Assembly (NCBI GenBank): GCA_002315855.1
Contig: DCIG01000031.1
Coordinates: forward strand, 10,274 to 35,266
Reading direction: 5' to 3'
DNA: 24,993 nt
Origin: Lentisphaeria bacterium UBA1732
Lineage (GTDB): Bacteria > Verrucomicrobiota > Lentisphaeria > Victivallales > UBA1829
Shown: in pieces, positions 1 to 8,700 of the stretch
Layout of the letters: each line of letters opens with the position of its first letter
How positions within the stretch are numbered: position 1 is the first letter of the stretch
Notes under the pieces: model-generated
The model's input: the letters and a program-made list of their open reading frames with translations, nothing else
What the model was told of the DNA's origin: nothing
The model's database searches: none
Program-made: the position numbers and the translations under genes

Positions 1-3000
1 CAGGGCCGCTTCCGTCAGAACTTGCTGGGTAAGCGTGTTGACTACTCCGGACGTTCCGTCATCGTCGTCGGTCCCGAACTGAAATTAATGCAGTGCGGTA
101 TCCCGAAAAAAATGGCTATGACGCTCTTTGAGCCGTTCATCATCCGTTATCTGAAAGATTACAAAGGCTGCCATACCGTTCGTTCTGCCAAAAAGACCAT
201 CGAACGCGGCGATGCCGTTGTTTGGGATATTCTCGAAAAAGTGACCAAGGGACATCCGGTCATGCTGAACCGTGCTCCTACTCTGCACCGTTTGTCCATT
301 CAGGCATTTGACCCCGTGCTGATTGAAGGTTCCGCCATTCGTCTGCATCCGCTCGTCTGCACCGGTTACAACGCCGACTTCGACGGTGACCAGATGGCTG
401 TTCACGTGCCGCTGTCTCCTGCCGCTCAGCTCGAATGCAAGCTCCTGATGCTGTCCACAAACAACATCTTCTCGCCTGCAAACGGCAAGCCGATTACGAC
501 CCCGACTCAGGATATTACGCTGGGCGTGTATTACCTTACACTCCCGCCGACCAATCCCGGCAGTCCCCGTCTCTTCCGCGATATTCACGAAGTGCTTTTC
601 GCGCTCGATACCAACCATATCAAAATCCATGATGCCATCAAGATTCCGAACCCCGATTACGGCAGAGTGACTCCGCGCGGCTCGAAGGATGACAAGTTCA
701 TCATCACGACCCCCGGTCGCTGCATCTTCAATGGTATTTGGGACCCCTGCCTCGGCTTCTACAACAAGCAGGCCAAGAAAAAAGAAATCGGCAAACTGAT
801 TGCGGAATGCTACGAACACGTCGGACATGACAAGGCGATTATCCTGCTGGACAAGCTGAAAAACCTCGGTTACGAATATGCCACCGTTGCCGGTTTCTCC
901 ATTTCCATCGCGGATGTGTCTGTGCCGGTTTCCAAGGCCGGTTTGATTAAGGCCGCCCGTGAAGAAATCGCAAAAATCAATGCTCAGTTTGAAAAAGGTG
1001 TCCTGACCGAAGGCGAAAAACACAACAAAATCGTTGACGTTTGGACTCGTACCAGTGCGCAGGTCGCAAATGACTTGTTCGCGGAATGCGAAGCCAAGAG
1101 TAAAAACGAAATCAACTCCGTGTACTCCATGATGGACTCCGGTGCACGAGGCAGCAAAGACCAGATTCGTCAGCTCGCCGGTATGCGCGGTTTGATGGCA
1201 AAACCGAACGGCGAAATTATCGAACGCCCGATTTTGTCGAACTTCCGCGAAGGTCTGTCCGTGCTGGAATACTTCATTTCCACACACGGCGCACGCAAAG
1301 GTTTGGCCGATACCGCTTTGAAGACTGCTGACTCCGGTTACATGACCCGTAAGCTCGTCGATGTCGCTCAGGACATCATCTGCCGCTGCGAAGACTGCGG
1401 CACCATGAAGGGCGTCTGGGTCAGTGCAATCATGGATGGCGACAGTGAAATGCTTTCTCTGCGTGATCGCCTTTTGGGACGTTATTGTGCCGTCGATATT
1501 CGCGATACCCTCAAAAACGATGGTTCTTTCATCGTTCGCGCTGGCGAAGCGTTTACCCCCGAAATCTGCGACCGAATCAAAGCGTGCGGCATTAACCGCG
1601 TTCTGATTCGCTCCGTGCTGACCTGCGACATCGAACACGGCGTCTGCGTGAAGTGCTACGGTAAAAACCTCGCCACCGACAAAGATGCTGAAATCGGCGA
1701 TTCTCTCGGTATCATTGCTGCTCAGTCCATCGGCGAACCCGGTACTCAGCTTACCATGCGTACTTTCCACATCGGCGGTACCGCATCCAGTGCTTACAAA
1801 GACCCGAAAATCAATGCCCGTAACGCAGGTAAGGTTTACCTCGAAAATATCCGCCGCGTCAAAGACGAAGAAGGTCATGTCCTGATTGTCAATAAGAACG
1901 GGTCTATCGTGGTCTACGATGATGCCAAGGCAAAAGCCCTGGAATCCAGTGCCAGACAGGCTGCCATGGAAGAAGCCGCTTTGCTCGGCGTTCAGTACAA
2001 TGCCGATTACGATTTTGCTTCCGATGCCCGTAAAGATGCCGAAGTCGACCGCTACTCTGTGGAAGTCGGCGCTCAGCTCTTCTGCGAAGACGGCGATTCC
2101 GTCACGGCCAATCAGAAACTCGCCGAATGGGATGCTTCTCAGATGCCGACCATTTCCGAAGAGTATGGTATCGTGGAACTCCACGACTTGATTGACGGCG
2201 TAACGTACAGCCATTCCCGCCGTGGTGCCGTTCAGGAAGTTACCGTTTTGGAACACCGTGAAGACCTGCATCCGCAGATTATCATCAAGAATCCGGATTC
2301 CATGGAAACGGCGAACAGCTATCAGCTCCCTGCCGGTACCATCCTGATGGTCAAACAGGGCGATGAAGTCAAACCCGGTATGACACTCGCACGTATTCCC
2401 CGTCAGCAGCAGAAAAACAAAGATATTACAGGCGGTCTCCCCCGTGTGTCCGAACTGTTCGAAGCTCGCAACCCGAAAGAAATTGCGGAAATCGCAAGCA
2501 TTGACGGTTATGTGGAATTCGGTCAGCAGGTGCGCGGTCGCCGTATGCTCTATATCATTGATCAGGATACCGACAATCGTGCGGAACATCCCATCCCCAA
2601 CAACAAGCACTTGATCGTTTCCCGCGGCGACTACGTGAAAAAAGGTCAGAAACTTACGACCGGCTCCATCGTCCCGCAGATGCTCTTGAAGGTTTGCGGA
2701 CCCCAGGAACTCCAGCGCTACCTCGTGAATGAAGTTCAGACCGTGTACCGTTCACAGGGGGTGGAAATCAATGACAAGCACATCGAAATCATCATCCGTC
2801 AGATGATGCAGAAAGTCAAAATCACGGACCAGGGCGATACTCGCTTCCTCAATGAAGAACAGGTCGACCGCTATGAATTTGCCCGTGAAAATGAGCGTGT
2901 TCGTAAAATCGGCGGCAAACCTGCCGAAGCTGAACCCGTTCTGCTTGGTATTACAAAAGCCTCTCTGGAAACAGAAAGCTTTATCTCGTCTGCTTCGTTC

Positions 3001-3390
3001 CAGGATACCACTCGTATCCTCACCGATGCAGCTACTCTCGGCCGTGAAGACGTCCTCCGTGGCTTCAAGGAAAACGTTATCACCGGCCACCTGATTCCTG
3101 CAGGAACAGGTTCCTCCACATTCCAGAATTTGATTGTCAAGCGCCTTGTCGATGAGTTGCCGCCCGAAGTGCTTGACCCCGAAATGAAGGACGAAATGGA
3201 AGAACGCAAGAATCGTCGCGACATCACCGAAGTCGATTTCGGCTTTGATGATGACTCCACCGAGGCTATCTCGGATGAGGATGCTGAACACTTCGAAGAG
3301 GATCTCATGGTCGATGACAGTGAACTCGACTCCATGTCTATGCTCGAAGAAGATTATGGCGACGATGACATCGGAGGTTCCGATTTCTGA
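1..3390 (+). CDS. rpoC: RNA polymerase beta' subunit, 5'-truncated by the window edge
   Basis: This is the large catalytic subunit of RNA polymerase, which forms the clamp and active centre. The frame is open from base 1 (QGRFRQNLLGKRVDYSGRS), so the gene starts upstream; about 1129 residues are present and the N-terminal few hundred, with the first zinc site and clamp head, are missing. The Mg-binding NADFDGD loop lies at about 370-390. NRAPTLHRLSIQAF precedes it, and the bridge-helix/trigger-loop signatures (GARGSKDQIRQLAGMRGLM, SIGEPGTQLTMRTFHIGG) follow. Cysteines in CRCEDCG and CDIEHGVCVKCYG form the second zinc site. The C-terminus is a long acidic tail rich in Asp and Glu. rpoB is expected just upstream. 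The open frame before the first possible start codon shows this is truncation, not a short gene. Confidence 0.98.
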   Translation, partial: QGRFRQNLLGKRVDYSGRSVIVVGPELKLMQCGIPKKMAMTLFEPFIIRYLKDYKGCHTVRSAKKTIERGDAVVWDILEKVTKGHPVMLNRAPTLHRLSIQAFDPVLIEGSAIRLHPLVCTGYNADFDGDQMAVHVPLSPAAQLECKLLMLSTNNIFSPANGKPITTPTQDITLGVYYLTLPPTNPGSPRLFRDIHEVLFALDTNHIKIHDAIKIPNPDYGRVTPRGSKDDKFIITTPGRCIFNGIWDPCLGFYNKQAKKKEIGKLIAECYEHVGHDKAIILLDKLKNLGYEYATVAGFSISIADVSVPVSKAGLIKAAREEIAKINAQFEKGVLTEGEKHNKIVDVWTRTSAQVANDLFAECEAKSKNEINSVYSMMDSGARGSKDQIRQLAGMRGLMAKPNGEIIERPILSNFREGLSVLEYFISTHGARKGLADTALKTADSGYMTRKLVDVAQDIICRCEDCGTMKGVWVSAIMDGDSEMLSLRDRLLGRYCAVDIRDTLKNDGSFIVRAGEAFTPEICDRIKACGINRVLIRSVLTCDIEHGVCVKCYGKNLATDKDAEIGDSLGIIAAQSIGEPGTQLTMRTFHIGGTASSAYKDPKINARNAGKVYLENIRRVKDEEGHVLIVNKNGSIVVYDDAKAKALESSARQAAMEEAALLGVQYNADYDFASDARKDAEVDRYSVEVGAQLFCEDGDSVTANQKLAEWDASQMPTISEEYGIVELHDLIDGVTYSHSRRGAVQEVTVLEHREDLHPQIIIKNPDSMETANSYQLPAGTILMVKQGDEVKPGMTLARIPRQQQKNKDITGGLPRVSELFEARNPKEIAEIASIDGYVEFGQQVRGRRMLYIIDQDTDNRAEHPIPNNKHLIVSRGDYVKKGQKLTTGSIVPQMLLKVCGPQELQRYLVNEVQTVYRSQGVEINDKHIEIIIRQMMQKVKITDQGDTRFLNEEQVDRYEFARENERVRKIGGKPAEAEPVLLGITKASLETESFISSASFQDTTRILTDAATLGREDVLRGFKENVITGHLIPAGTGSSTFQNLIVKRLVDELPPEVLDPEMKDEMEERKNRRDITEVDFGFDDDSTEAISDEDAEHFEEDLMVDDSELDSMSMLEEDYGDDDIGGSDF

Positions 3391-3413
3391 CGGATTTTTG
3401 TTGAATTCTCCCC

Positions 3414-3460
3414 GAAAAGACGCTTTCCGTGAATCCTTGCGAGCCGGGAAGCGGCTTTTC
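3414..3460 (+). terminator. Probable terminator after rpoC
   Basis: An imperfect inverted repeat (3414-3428 with 3446-3460) pairs GAAAAG-CGCTT-CC with GG-AAGCG-CTTTTC around one mismatch and a bulge. It starts 24 bases after the rpoC stop. A second small hairpin follows (CTGTT 3460-3464, AACAG 3473-3477). There is no long T run directly after the main stem, so termination may be partial. Confidence 0.5.
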
Positions 3461-3529
3461 TGTTCAGTTTTTAACAGAATTTTTGGAAAAATCACAAAAA
3501 AATACAAAACTGTATTTGAATAATTTTTG

Positions 3530-3558
3530 TTGACGGAGTATATTAATATCTCTAATAT
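3530..3558 (+). promoter_or_regulatory. Sigma70-type promoter of the rpsL-rpsS operon
   Basis: The -35 TTGACG (3530-3535) and the -10 TAATAT (3553-3558) are separated by exactly 17 bases in an AT-rich stretch. Transcription should start near 3565, about 40 bases before rpsL. This separates the ribosomal cluster from rpoBC transcription. Confidence 0.75.
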
Positions 3559-3606
3559 TTACAAATCTTTTTTTCAAATACAAACCATTAACAGGTGGAA
3601 CAAAGA

Positions 3607-4005
3607 ATGCCCACAATCAACCAGTTGGTCAGAGCCGGTCGCAGACCGAAACAGAGCAAGAGCAAATCGAAGGCACTTACGAGCTGCCCCCAGCGTCGTG
3701 GCGTTTGCCTTCAGGTCACGACAAGAACCCCGAAAAAGCCGAACTCCGCTATGCGTAAAATCGCTCGCGTTCGCCTCACAAACGGCCTCGAAGTAACTGC
3801 CTATATCGGCGGCGAAGGTCATAACCTCCAGGAACACAGCGTTGTCCTCGTCAAGGGCGGTCGTGTCCGTGACCTTCCTGGCGTCCGCTATCACATCGTC
3901 CGCGGTGCCCTCGACAGCCTCGGCGTCGATGGTCGTCGTCAGGGTCGCTCCAAGTATGGCGCAAAACAGGCAAAAGATACCGGCGCAAAAGGCAAAAAGA
4001 AGTAA
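3607..4005 (+). CDS. rpsL: 30S ribosomal protein S12
   Basis: S12 sits at the decoding centre of the 30S subunit and controls accuracy. The 132-residue product has the family signature TRTPKKPNSAMRK, with both lysines at 43-44 intact, and GGEGHNLQEHS, ending in a Lys-rich tail. A GTG at 3595 is in frame, but AGGTGG at 3593-3598 is a well-placed ribosome binding site for the ATG at 3607, giving the standard MPTINQL start. The loop that is GGRVKDLPG in most bacteria reads GGRVRDLPG, so residue 88 is Arg. K88R is a classical streptomycin-resistance substitution; its presence here is seen directly and the phenotype is inferred. It is the first gene of the operon, 29 bases before rpsG. Confidence 0.98.
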   Translation: MPTINQLVRAGRRPKQSKSKSKALTSCPQRRGVCLQVTTRTPKKPNSAMRKIARVRLTNGLEVTAYIGGEGHNLQEHSVVLVKGGRVRDLPGVRYHIVRGALDSLGVDGRRQGRSKYGAKQAKDTGAKGKKK

Positions 4006-4034
4006 TTTTAACGCATAAAGGCTGAATCAACACC

Positions 4035-4523
4035 ATGAGAAGACGCAAAACAACTCAGCGGGAAATCATTCCCGACGTCAAATACAACAGCGAGCTCGTC
4101 GCTCGTTTGATCAATACCTTGATGAAATGTGGTAAAAAGTCCATCGCTCAGAAAATCGTGTATGGCGCTCTTGACTACATCAAGGCCAACGAAAAAAGCG
4201 AAGACCCTGAAAAGGAAACTGACCCGATGGAAATCTTCATGAAGGCCGTCGACAATGTCAAGCCCGCTCTCGAAGTCAAGTCCCGCCGCGTCGGCGGTGC
4301 CACCTATCAGGTCCCCATGGAAGTTCCCAAAGAACGCCAGGTCGCCCTCGCCATCCGCTGGATCACGACCTATTCTCAGGCGAAAAAAGGCAAATCCATG
4401 ATGATTGCCCTCGCTACTGAACTTCTTGACGCTTACAAAAACACCGGTTCTTCTGTGAAGAAAAAAGAAGATACACAGAAGATGGCCGCTGCCAACAAAG
4501 CGTTTGCCCACTACCGCTGGTAA
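4035..4523 (+). CDS. rpsG: 30S ribosomal protein S7
   Basis: S7 nucleates assembly of the 3' major domain of 16S rRNA and lies in the head near the E site. The product has 162 residues against the usual 155-156. The core SRRVGGATYQVPMEV and the RW-I segment are typical. The extra length is a small charged insertion (roughly NEKSEDPEKETDP) in the loop after the first two helices, before MEIFMKAVDNVKP. An AAAGG at 4017-4021 is the only Shine-Dalgarno-like sequence and is about 13 bases from the ATG, a long spacing. It lies between rpsL and fusA as in the classical str operon. Confidence 0.97.
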   Translation: MRRRKTTQREIIPDVKYNSELVARLINTLMKCGKKSIAQKIVYGALDYIKANEKSEDPEKETDPMEIFMKAVDNVKPALEVKSRRVGGATYQVPMEVPKERQVALAIRWITTYSQAKKGKSMMIALATELLDAYKNTGSSVKKKEDTQKMAAANKAFAHYRW

Positions 4524-4562
4524 TCAGCAGAAGTATTTTTGCAGTTTTTTATAACTACTACA

Positions 4563-6683
4563 ATGACATTACCCACTCACATTAATAATCAGGATTACCA
4601 TGAAGCTCCGGGTCGCAAGTGTGCTCTTGCGAATACTCGCAATATCGGCATCATGGCGCACATTGACGCCGGGAAGACCACTCTTTCCGAGCGTATTCTC
4701 TATTACACCGGCAAAAGTCATAAGCTCGGTGAAGTCCATGAAGGCGCTGCCACCATGGACTGGATGGTTCAGGAACAGGAACGCGGTATCACCATTACTT
4801 CTGCCGCAACTACATGCTTCTGGAAAAATCATCGCATCAATCTGATCGACACACCGGGCCACGTGGACTTCACTGCTGAAGTGGAACGTTCTCTCCGTGT
4901 CCTCGACGGTGCTGTCGCTGTTTTCTGCTCTGTCGGCGGTGTTCAGCCTCAGACTGAAACCGTTTGGCGTCAGGCTAAAAAATATCATGTCCCGACCATC
5001 GCTTTCGTCAACAAAATGGACCGTACCGGTGCCAATTTCTACCGCGTGGTGGAAGATATGCGCAAAAAACTCGGTGCTTGCGTTGTTCCCATCAGTCTCC
5101 CGATTGGTGCGGAAAGTTTCTTCGAAGGCAATGTCCAGATCATCGACCAGAAAGCATATCGCTATGACGGTGATGACGGCTCTCAGGTTGTCGAATTTGA
5201 TATTCCTGAATCCATGCAGGAAAAGGCAAAAGAAGCGTTCGATTATCTCGTCGAATGCCTCGCGGAAAACGATGATGCCATCATGGAACTTTACCTCAAT
5301 GGTGAAGTCCCCTCCAAAGAACAGATTAAAGATTCTCTTCGTAAGGCCGTTATCGATGGCAAGCTCGTTCCCGCTCTCTGCGGTACCGCTTTCAAAAACA
5401 AAGGCATCCAGCTCCTTCTGAATGCAGTTGTCGATTATCTGCCGTCCCCGGTCGATATTTGGGAAACCAAAGGTACTGACCCCGATACGGATGCTCCCGC
5501 AACTCGTCATTGCGGCGATGATCAGCCTTTCTCTGCTCTCGTCTTCAAACTGATGAACGACCCCTATGTCGGAAAACTTTCCTTCATCCGCGTCTATTCC
5601 GGCTGCATTGAAAAAGGCAGTACCGTCATCAACCCGCGTACCAAACGCCGTGAACGTGTCGGTCGTCTCCTCCAGATGCACGCCAATACCCGCGAAGAAC
5701 GTGATATGATTTATTGCGGCGACATCGCTGCAATCGTCGGTCTGAAAAACAGCACCACCGGTGATACCATCTGTGATGAAGGCAATCAGATTGTCCTCGA
5801 ATCCATGTCTTTCCCCGACCCTGTGATTTCTATCGCAGTAGAACCCAAGAGCAGTGCCGCACGCGACAAACTTTTCAATGCCCTTGCTGCTCTGTCCGAT
5901 GAAGACCCGACCTTTACCATCAACAGCAACGGCGATACCGGACAGACCATCATCTCCGGTATGGGTGAACTCCATCTCGAAATCATCCTCGACCGTCTGG
6001 TTCGTGAATTTAAGGTCGAATGTTCCTCCGGCAAACCCGAAGTCGCATATCGCGAAGCAATTCTCAAGCCTGCTCAGTCCGACTCCAAGTTCGTTCGTCA
6101 GACTGGCGGTCATGGTCAGTATGGTCATTGCGTCCTCGATGTCAAGCCGATGGAACGCGGTCATGGTATTACCGTGGAAAGCAAAATCGTCGGCGGTGCC
6201 ATTCCCAAAGAATACATCAAGCCGATTGAACAGGGTATTCGCGAAGCCGCCGCCACCGGCGTCCTTGCCGGCTATCCTCTCACTGACTTCCATGTGGACA
6301 TCATCGACGGTTCTTACCACCCGGTCGACTCCTCCGAAATGGCTTTCAAAATCGCCGGCTCGATGGGCTTGAAAGATGCTGCCCGCAAAGGCGGTGTCGT
6401 TCTCCTGGAACCGATCATGAAGGTCGAAGTTACTTCCCCCGAAGAGAATATGGGTGATATTATTGGTGACCTTAGCGGACGCCGTGGTACGATCGTTCAG
6501 GTCGATACGCGCGAAGGTACTGTCCGTATTACTGCCAATACTCCGCTTTCCGAACTTTTCGGCTATGCTACCGCTATCCGCTCTCTTTCGCGCGGTCGCG
6601 CAAGCTATACGATGGAACCGGAGCACTTTGAACGAATTCCAACAGCAATCCAAGATAAAATCGTGGAGAAAACCAAAAAATGA
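4563..6683 (+). CDS. fusA: Translation elongation factor G
   Basis: EF-G is the GTPase that drives translocation and, with RRF, ribosome recycling. Counting from the ATG at 4563 (706 residues), the GTP-binding motifs are AHIDAGKT (32-39), RGITI (74-78), DTPGH (96-100) and NKMD (150-153). Domains II to V follow, including the SGMGELHLE region and a conserved C-terminus. A TTG at 4539 is in frame and would add 8 residues, but the ATG fits the family length better. Neither start has a strong ribosome binding site; coupling to rpsG, 39 bases upstream, is possible. The last four bases overlap rpsJ as ATGA. In most bacteria tuf lies between fusA and rpsJ; it is absent here. Confidence 0.98.
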   Translation: MTLPTHINNQDYHEAPGRKCALANTRNIGIMAHIDAGKTTLSERILYYTGKSHKLGEVHEGAATMDWMVQEQERGITITSAATTCFWKNHRINLIDTPGHVDFTAEVERSLRVLDGAVAVFCSVGGVQPQTETVWRQAKKYHVPTIAFVNKMDRTGANFYRVVEDMRKKLGACVVPISLPIGAESFFEGNVQIIDQKAYRYDGDDGSQVVEFDIPESMQEKAKEAFDYLVECLAENDDAIMELYLNGEVPSKEQIKDSLRKAVIDGKLVPALCGTAFKNKGIQLLLNAVVDYLPSPVDIWETKGTDPDTDAPATRHCGDDQPFSALVFKLMNDPYVGKLSFIRVYSGCIEKGSTVINPRTKRRERVGRLLQMHANTREERDMIYCGDIAAIVGLKNSTTGDTICDEGNQIVLESMSFPDPVISIAVEPKSSAARDKLFNALAALSDEDPTFTINSNGDTGQTIISGMGELHLEIILDRLVREFKVECSSGKPEVAYREAILKPAQSDSKFVRQTGGHGQYGHCVLDVKPMERGHGITVESKIVGGAIPKEYIKPIEQGIREAAATGVLAGYPLTDFHVDIIDGSYHPVDSSEMAFKIAGSMGLKDAARKGGVVLLEPIMKVEVTSPEENMGDIIGDLSGRRGTIVQVDTREGTVRITANTPLSELFGYATAIRSLSRGRASYTMEPEHFERIPTAIQDKIVEKTKK

Positions 6684-7015
6684 GCACGAAACCCGTTGCT
6701 AAACAGGCTCAGAAGATTCACATCAAGCTTCAGGCCTACGATCATCGTATTCTGGACCAGTCCGTCCAGGAGATCCTCGAAACTGTCAAGCGCACAGGTT
6801 CCGCCGTTGCAGGTCCGATTCCGTTGCCGACCCGCATCGAGCGCTTCACCGTGAACCGCAGCCCGCACGTGGACAAAAAGTCCATGGAACAGTTTGAAAT
6901 CCGTACACACAAGCGCCTGCTCGACATCATCAACCCGAGCAGCAAAACTGTCGATGAGCTCAAAAAGCTTGTCCTCCCCGCTGGTGTGGACGTCTCTCTC
7001 AAAGTCGGTGCCTGA
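6680..7015 (+). CDS. rpsJ: 30S ribosomal protein S10
   Basis: S10 belongs to the 30S head and is also the NusE antitermination factor. The 111-residue product contains IHIKLQAYDHRILDQS, the GPIPLPTRIERFTVNRSPHV loop and the THKRLLDI segment, all diagnostic. An N-terminal extension of about 10 residues (MSTKPVAKQAQ) makes it longer than the usual 102-105. The start codon overlaps the fusA stop as ATGA, which implies translational coupling. A 75-base gap then precedes rplC. This gene opens the S10 operon in other bacteria; here it is fused into the str operon. Confidence 0.97.
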   Translation: MSTKPVAKQAQKIHIKLQAYDHRILDQSVQEILETVKRTGSAVAGPIPLPTRIERFTVNRSPHVDKKSMEQFEIRTHKRLLDIINPSSKTVDELKKLVLPAGVDVSLKVGA

Positions 7016-7090
7016 TCCGCACCGGCTTCCTCAACCTAATCCGGCACCAAGGTCTTATTCCGAGAGACATGTGCCTGAAAGGAGATCGAA

Positions 7091-7720
7091 ATGAAAGGTT
7101 TAATCGGAAAGAAAATTGGGATGACCCAGCTTTATGACGACAAAGGAGTCCTCACTCCTGTTACCGTCGTTAAGACTGGCCCCTGCGTCGTTGTCGACGT
7201 TAAAACTGTGGAACGTGACGGCTACTCTGCCGTTCTCGTTGGTTTTGGTTCGCGCAAAGCGAAAAACGCTGGTAAGGCTATCGCCGGTCAGGCTGAAAAA
7301 GCCGGATCCAAGTTCGTTCCCGAATGCCTCCGCGAATTCCGTATCACCGATGGCAGCAAGTTTGAAATCGGTGCCGAACTCAATGCCGGTATCTTCGCTG
7401 AAGGCGAATTCCTCGATGTTACAGGTATCACCAAAGGTCGTGGTTTCTCCGGCGTCATGGTTCGTTTCCACTTCAACGGCGGTCGTGATGGTCACGGCGG
7501 CGGTTGGCACAGAAAACCGGGTTCAATCGGTTGCCGCGAAACCCCTGGTCTCGTTATCAAGGGCAAAAAGCTTCCCGGTCAGCTCGGCAGCGTCAAACGC
7601 ACCGTTCAGAATCTCCGCATCGTCAAAGTCGATGCCGAAGAGAACCTGATTTTTGTAAGTGGGGCTATCCCCGGCCCCAACGGCGGGACGGTCCTCGTCA
7701 AGAAAGCCAAAAAGAAATAA
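7091..7720 (+). CDS. rplC: 50S ribosomal protein L3
   Basis: L3 is an early 23S rRNA-binding protein whose long loop reaches towards the peptidyl transferase centre. The 209-residue product begins MKGLIGKKIGMTQLYD and includes TKGRGFSGVMVRF, GGRDGHGGGWHRKPGSIG and KGKKLPGQLG, all family hallmarks. AAAGGAG just upstream of the ATG is a good ribosome binding site. At position 150 the residue is Glu (GSIGCRETPG, codon 7538-7540). In E. coli L3 the aligned residue is Gln150 (GSIGQNQTPG), the target of the methyltransferase PrmB, so this L3 cannot receive that modification. Confidence 0.98.
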   Translation: MKGLIGKKIGMTQLYDDKGVLTPVTVVKTGPCVVVDVKTVERDGYSAVLVGFGSRKAKNAGKAIAGQAEKAGSKFVPECLREFRITDGSKFEIGAELNAGIFAEGEFLDVTGITKGRGFSGVMVRFHFNGGRDGHGGGWHRKPGSIGCRETPGLVIKGKKLPGQLGSVKRTVQNLRIVKVDAEENLIFVSGAIPGPNGGTVLVKKAKKK

Positions 7721-7744
7721 CCCTAACTTACACAGGTGACTACC

Positions 7745-8365
7745 ATGAATCTCGATATGATCAATATGAAGGGCGAAAAGGTCGGTGTCTACGATCTTCC
7801 CGATTCCTTCCTCGAACTTGAGAAGGGTGCGCAGGCTGTCAAGGACACCATCGTTTCCTTCCTCAATGAATGTCGTGCCGGAACCGCATCTACCAAAAAT
7901 CGCGGCGAAGTCTCCGGCGGTGGCCGCAAGCCTTTCAAGCAGAAAGGTCTCGGTCGCGCCCGCTCCGGTTCTACCCGTAACTCCTCCTGGCGTCACGGCG
8001 GTATTGCATTTGGTCCGAAACCTCGCTCCTATGCTACCAAAATCAATGCGAAGGTCAAAAAGCTCGCTCTGAAGCGTTCTTTCTCCGAAGCCGCTCAGGC
8101 TTCCAATATCATCGTCGTTGATGACCTGAAGTTCGATACCTTCAAGACCAAAGAAGCCGCTCAGGCTTTCAAGGCCATGAATGCTTCCGGCAAGGTCCTC
8201 TGCGTTGTCGCAGATTACGAAGACAATGCAATCCTCGCCACAAGCAATCTGCCCAAGGTTTGGCTTATGAAGGCCTCCGCCATTAACACCTACCAGATCG
8301 TCTGGGCGGACAAGCTCGTTTGCAGCAAAGCCGCCGTTGATGAATTTGTCAAGCGCATTGGATAA
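7745..8365 (+). CDS. rplD: 50S ribosomal protein L4
   Basis: L4 binds 23S rRNA and lines the exit-tunnel constriction; in E. coli it also represses the S10 operon. The 206-residue product has the tunnel-loop region typical of L4: GTASTKNRGEVSGGGRKPFKQKG followed by GRARSGSTR, then a C-terminal globular half. A GTG at 7736 is in frame, but it lies inside the AGGTGA that serves as ribosome binding site for the ATG at 7745, so the ATG is the better start. It is spaced 24 bases from rplC. Confidence 0.97.
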   Translation: MNLDMINMKGEKVGVYDLPDSFLELEKGAQAVKDTIVSFLNECRAGTASTKNRGEVSGGGRKPFKQKGLGRARSGSTRNSSWRHGGIAFGPKPRSYATKINAKVKKLALKRSFSEAAQASNIIVVDDLKFDTFKTKEAAQAFKAMNASGKVLCVVADYEDNAILATSNLPKVWLMKASAINTYQIVWADKLVCSKAAVDEFVKRIG

Positions 8366-8377
8366 GGAGTTTTCATC

Positions 8378-8689
8378 ATGGCTAAATCCGCATACGACAT
8401 CATCAAAAATATTATGATGACTGAAAAGTGCAATCTGCTTATGCAGGGCGGTGCCAAAGCCGCCGGCAGCACCAAGAACCAGTTCGTGTTCAAAGTCTGC
8501 ACCTGCGCCAATAAGCAGGAAATCGCTTCCGCCGTGGAAGAAATCTATGGCGTTAAAGTCAAATCCGTCAATATCATGAACTATACCGGCAAGCTTAAAC
8601 GCGTCGGACGCAGCCCCAAGGCCGGCCGTCGTTCCAGCTGGAAAAAAGCAGTCGTCGCCCTTTCTGAGGGTACGATTACGCTTGCATAA
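8378..8689 (+). CDS. rplW: 50S ribosomal protein L23
   Basis: L23 lies at the exit of the peptide tunnel and is a docking site for trigger factor and SRP. The 103-residue product shows the family pattern: YDIIKNIMMTEKCNLL at the start, FKVCTCANKQEIASAVEEIYGVKVKSVN in the middle, then a basic loop KLKRVGRSPKAGRRSSWKKA and the closing VVALSEGTI strand. AAGGAG starts directly after the rplD stop and gives a strong ribosome binding site. It is 12 bases from rplD and 11 from rplB, so the genes are tightly coupled. Confidence 0.96.
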   Translation: MAKSAYDIIKNIMMTEKCNLLMQGGAKAAGSTKNQFVFKVCTCANKQEIASAVEEIYGVKVKSVNIMNYTGKLKRVGRSPKAGRRSSWKKAVVALSEGTITLA

Positions 8690-8700
8690 GGAGTCTAATC

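Noticed and set aside
85..2610. Very long minus-strand open frame (841 codons) opposite rpoC
   Set aside because: The plus strand encodes unmistakable RpoC. The antisense frame is a codon-bias shadow with no recognisable domain.
4569..6653. Long minus-strand open frame (694 codons) opposite fusA
   Set aside because: It mirrors the EF-G reading frame and shows no family motif; it results from the avoidance of certain codons in fusA.
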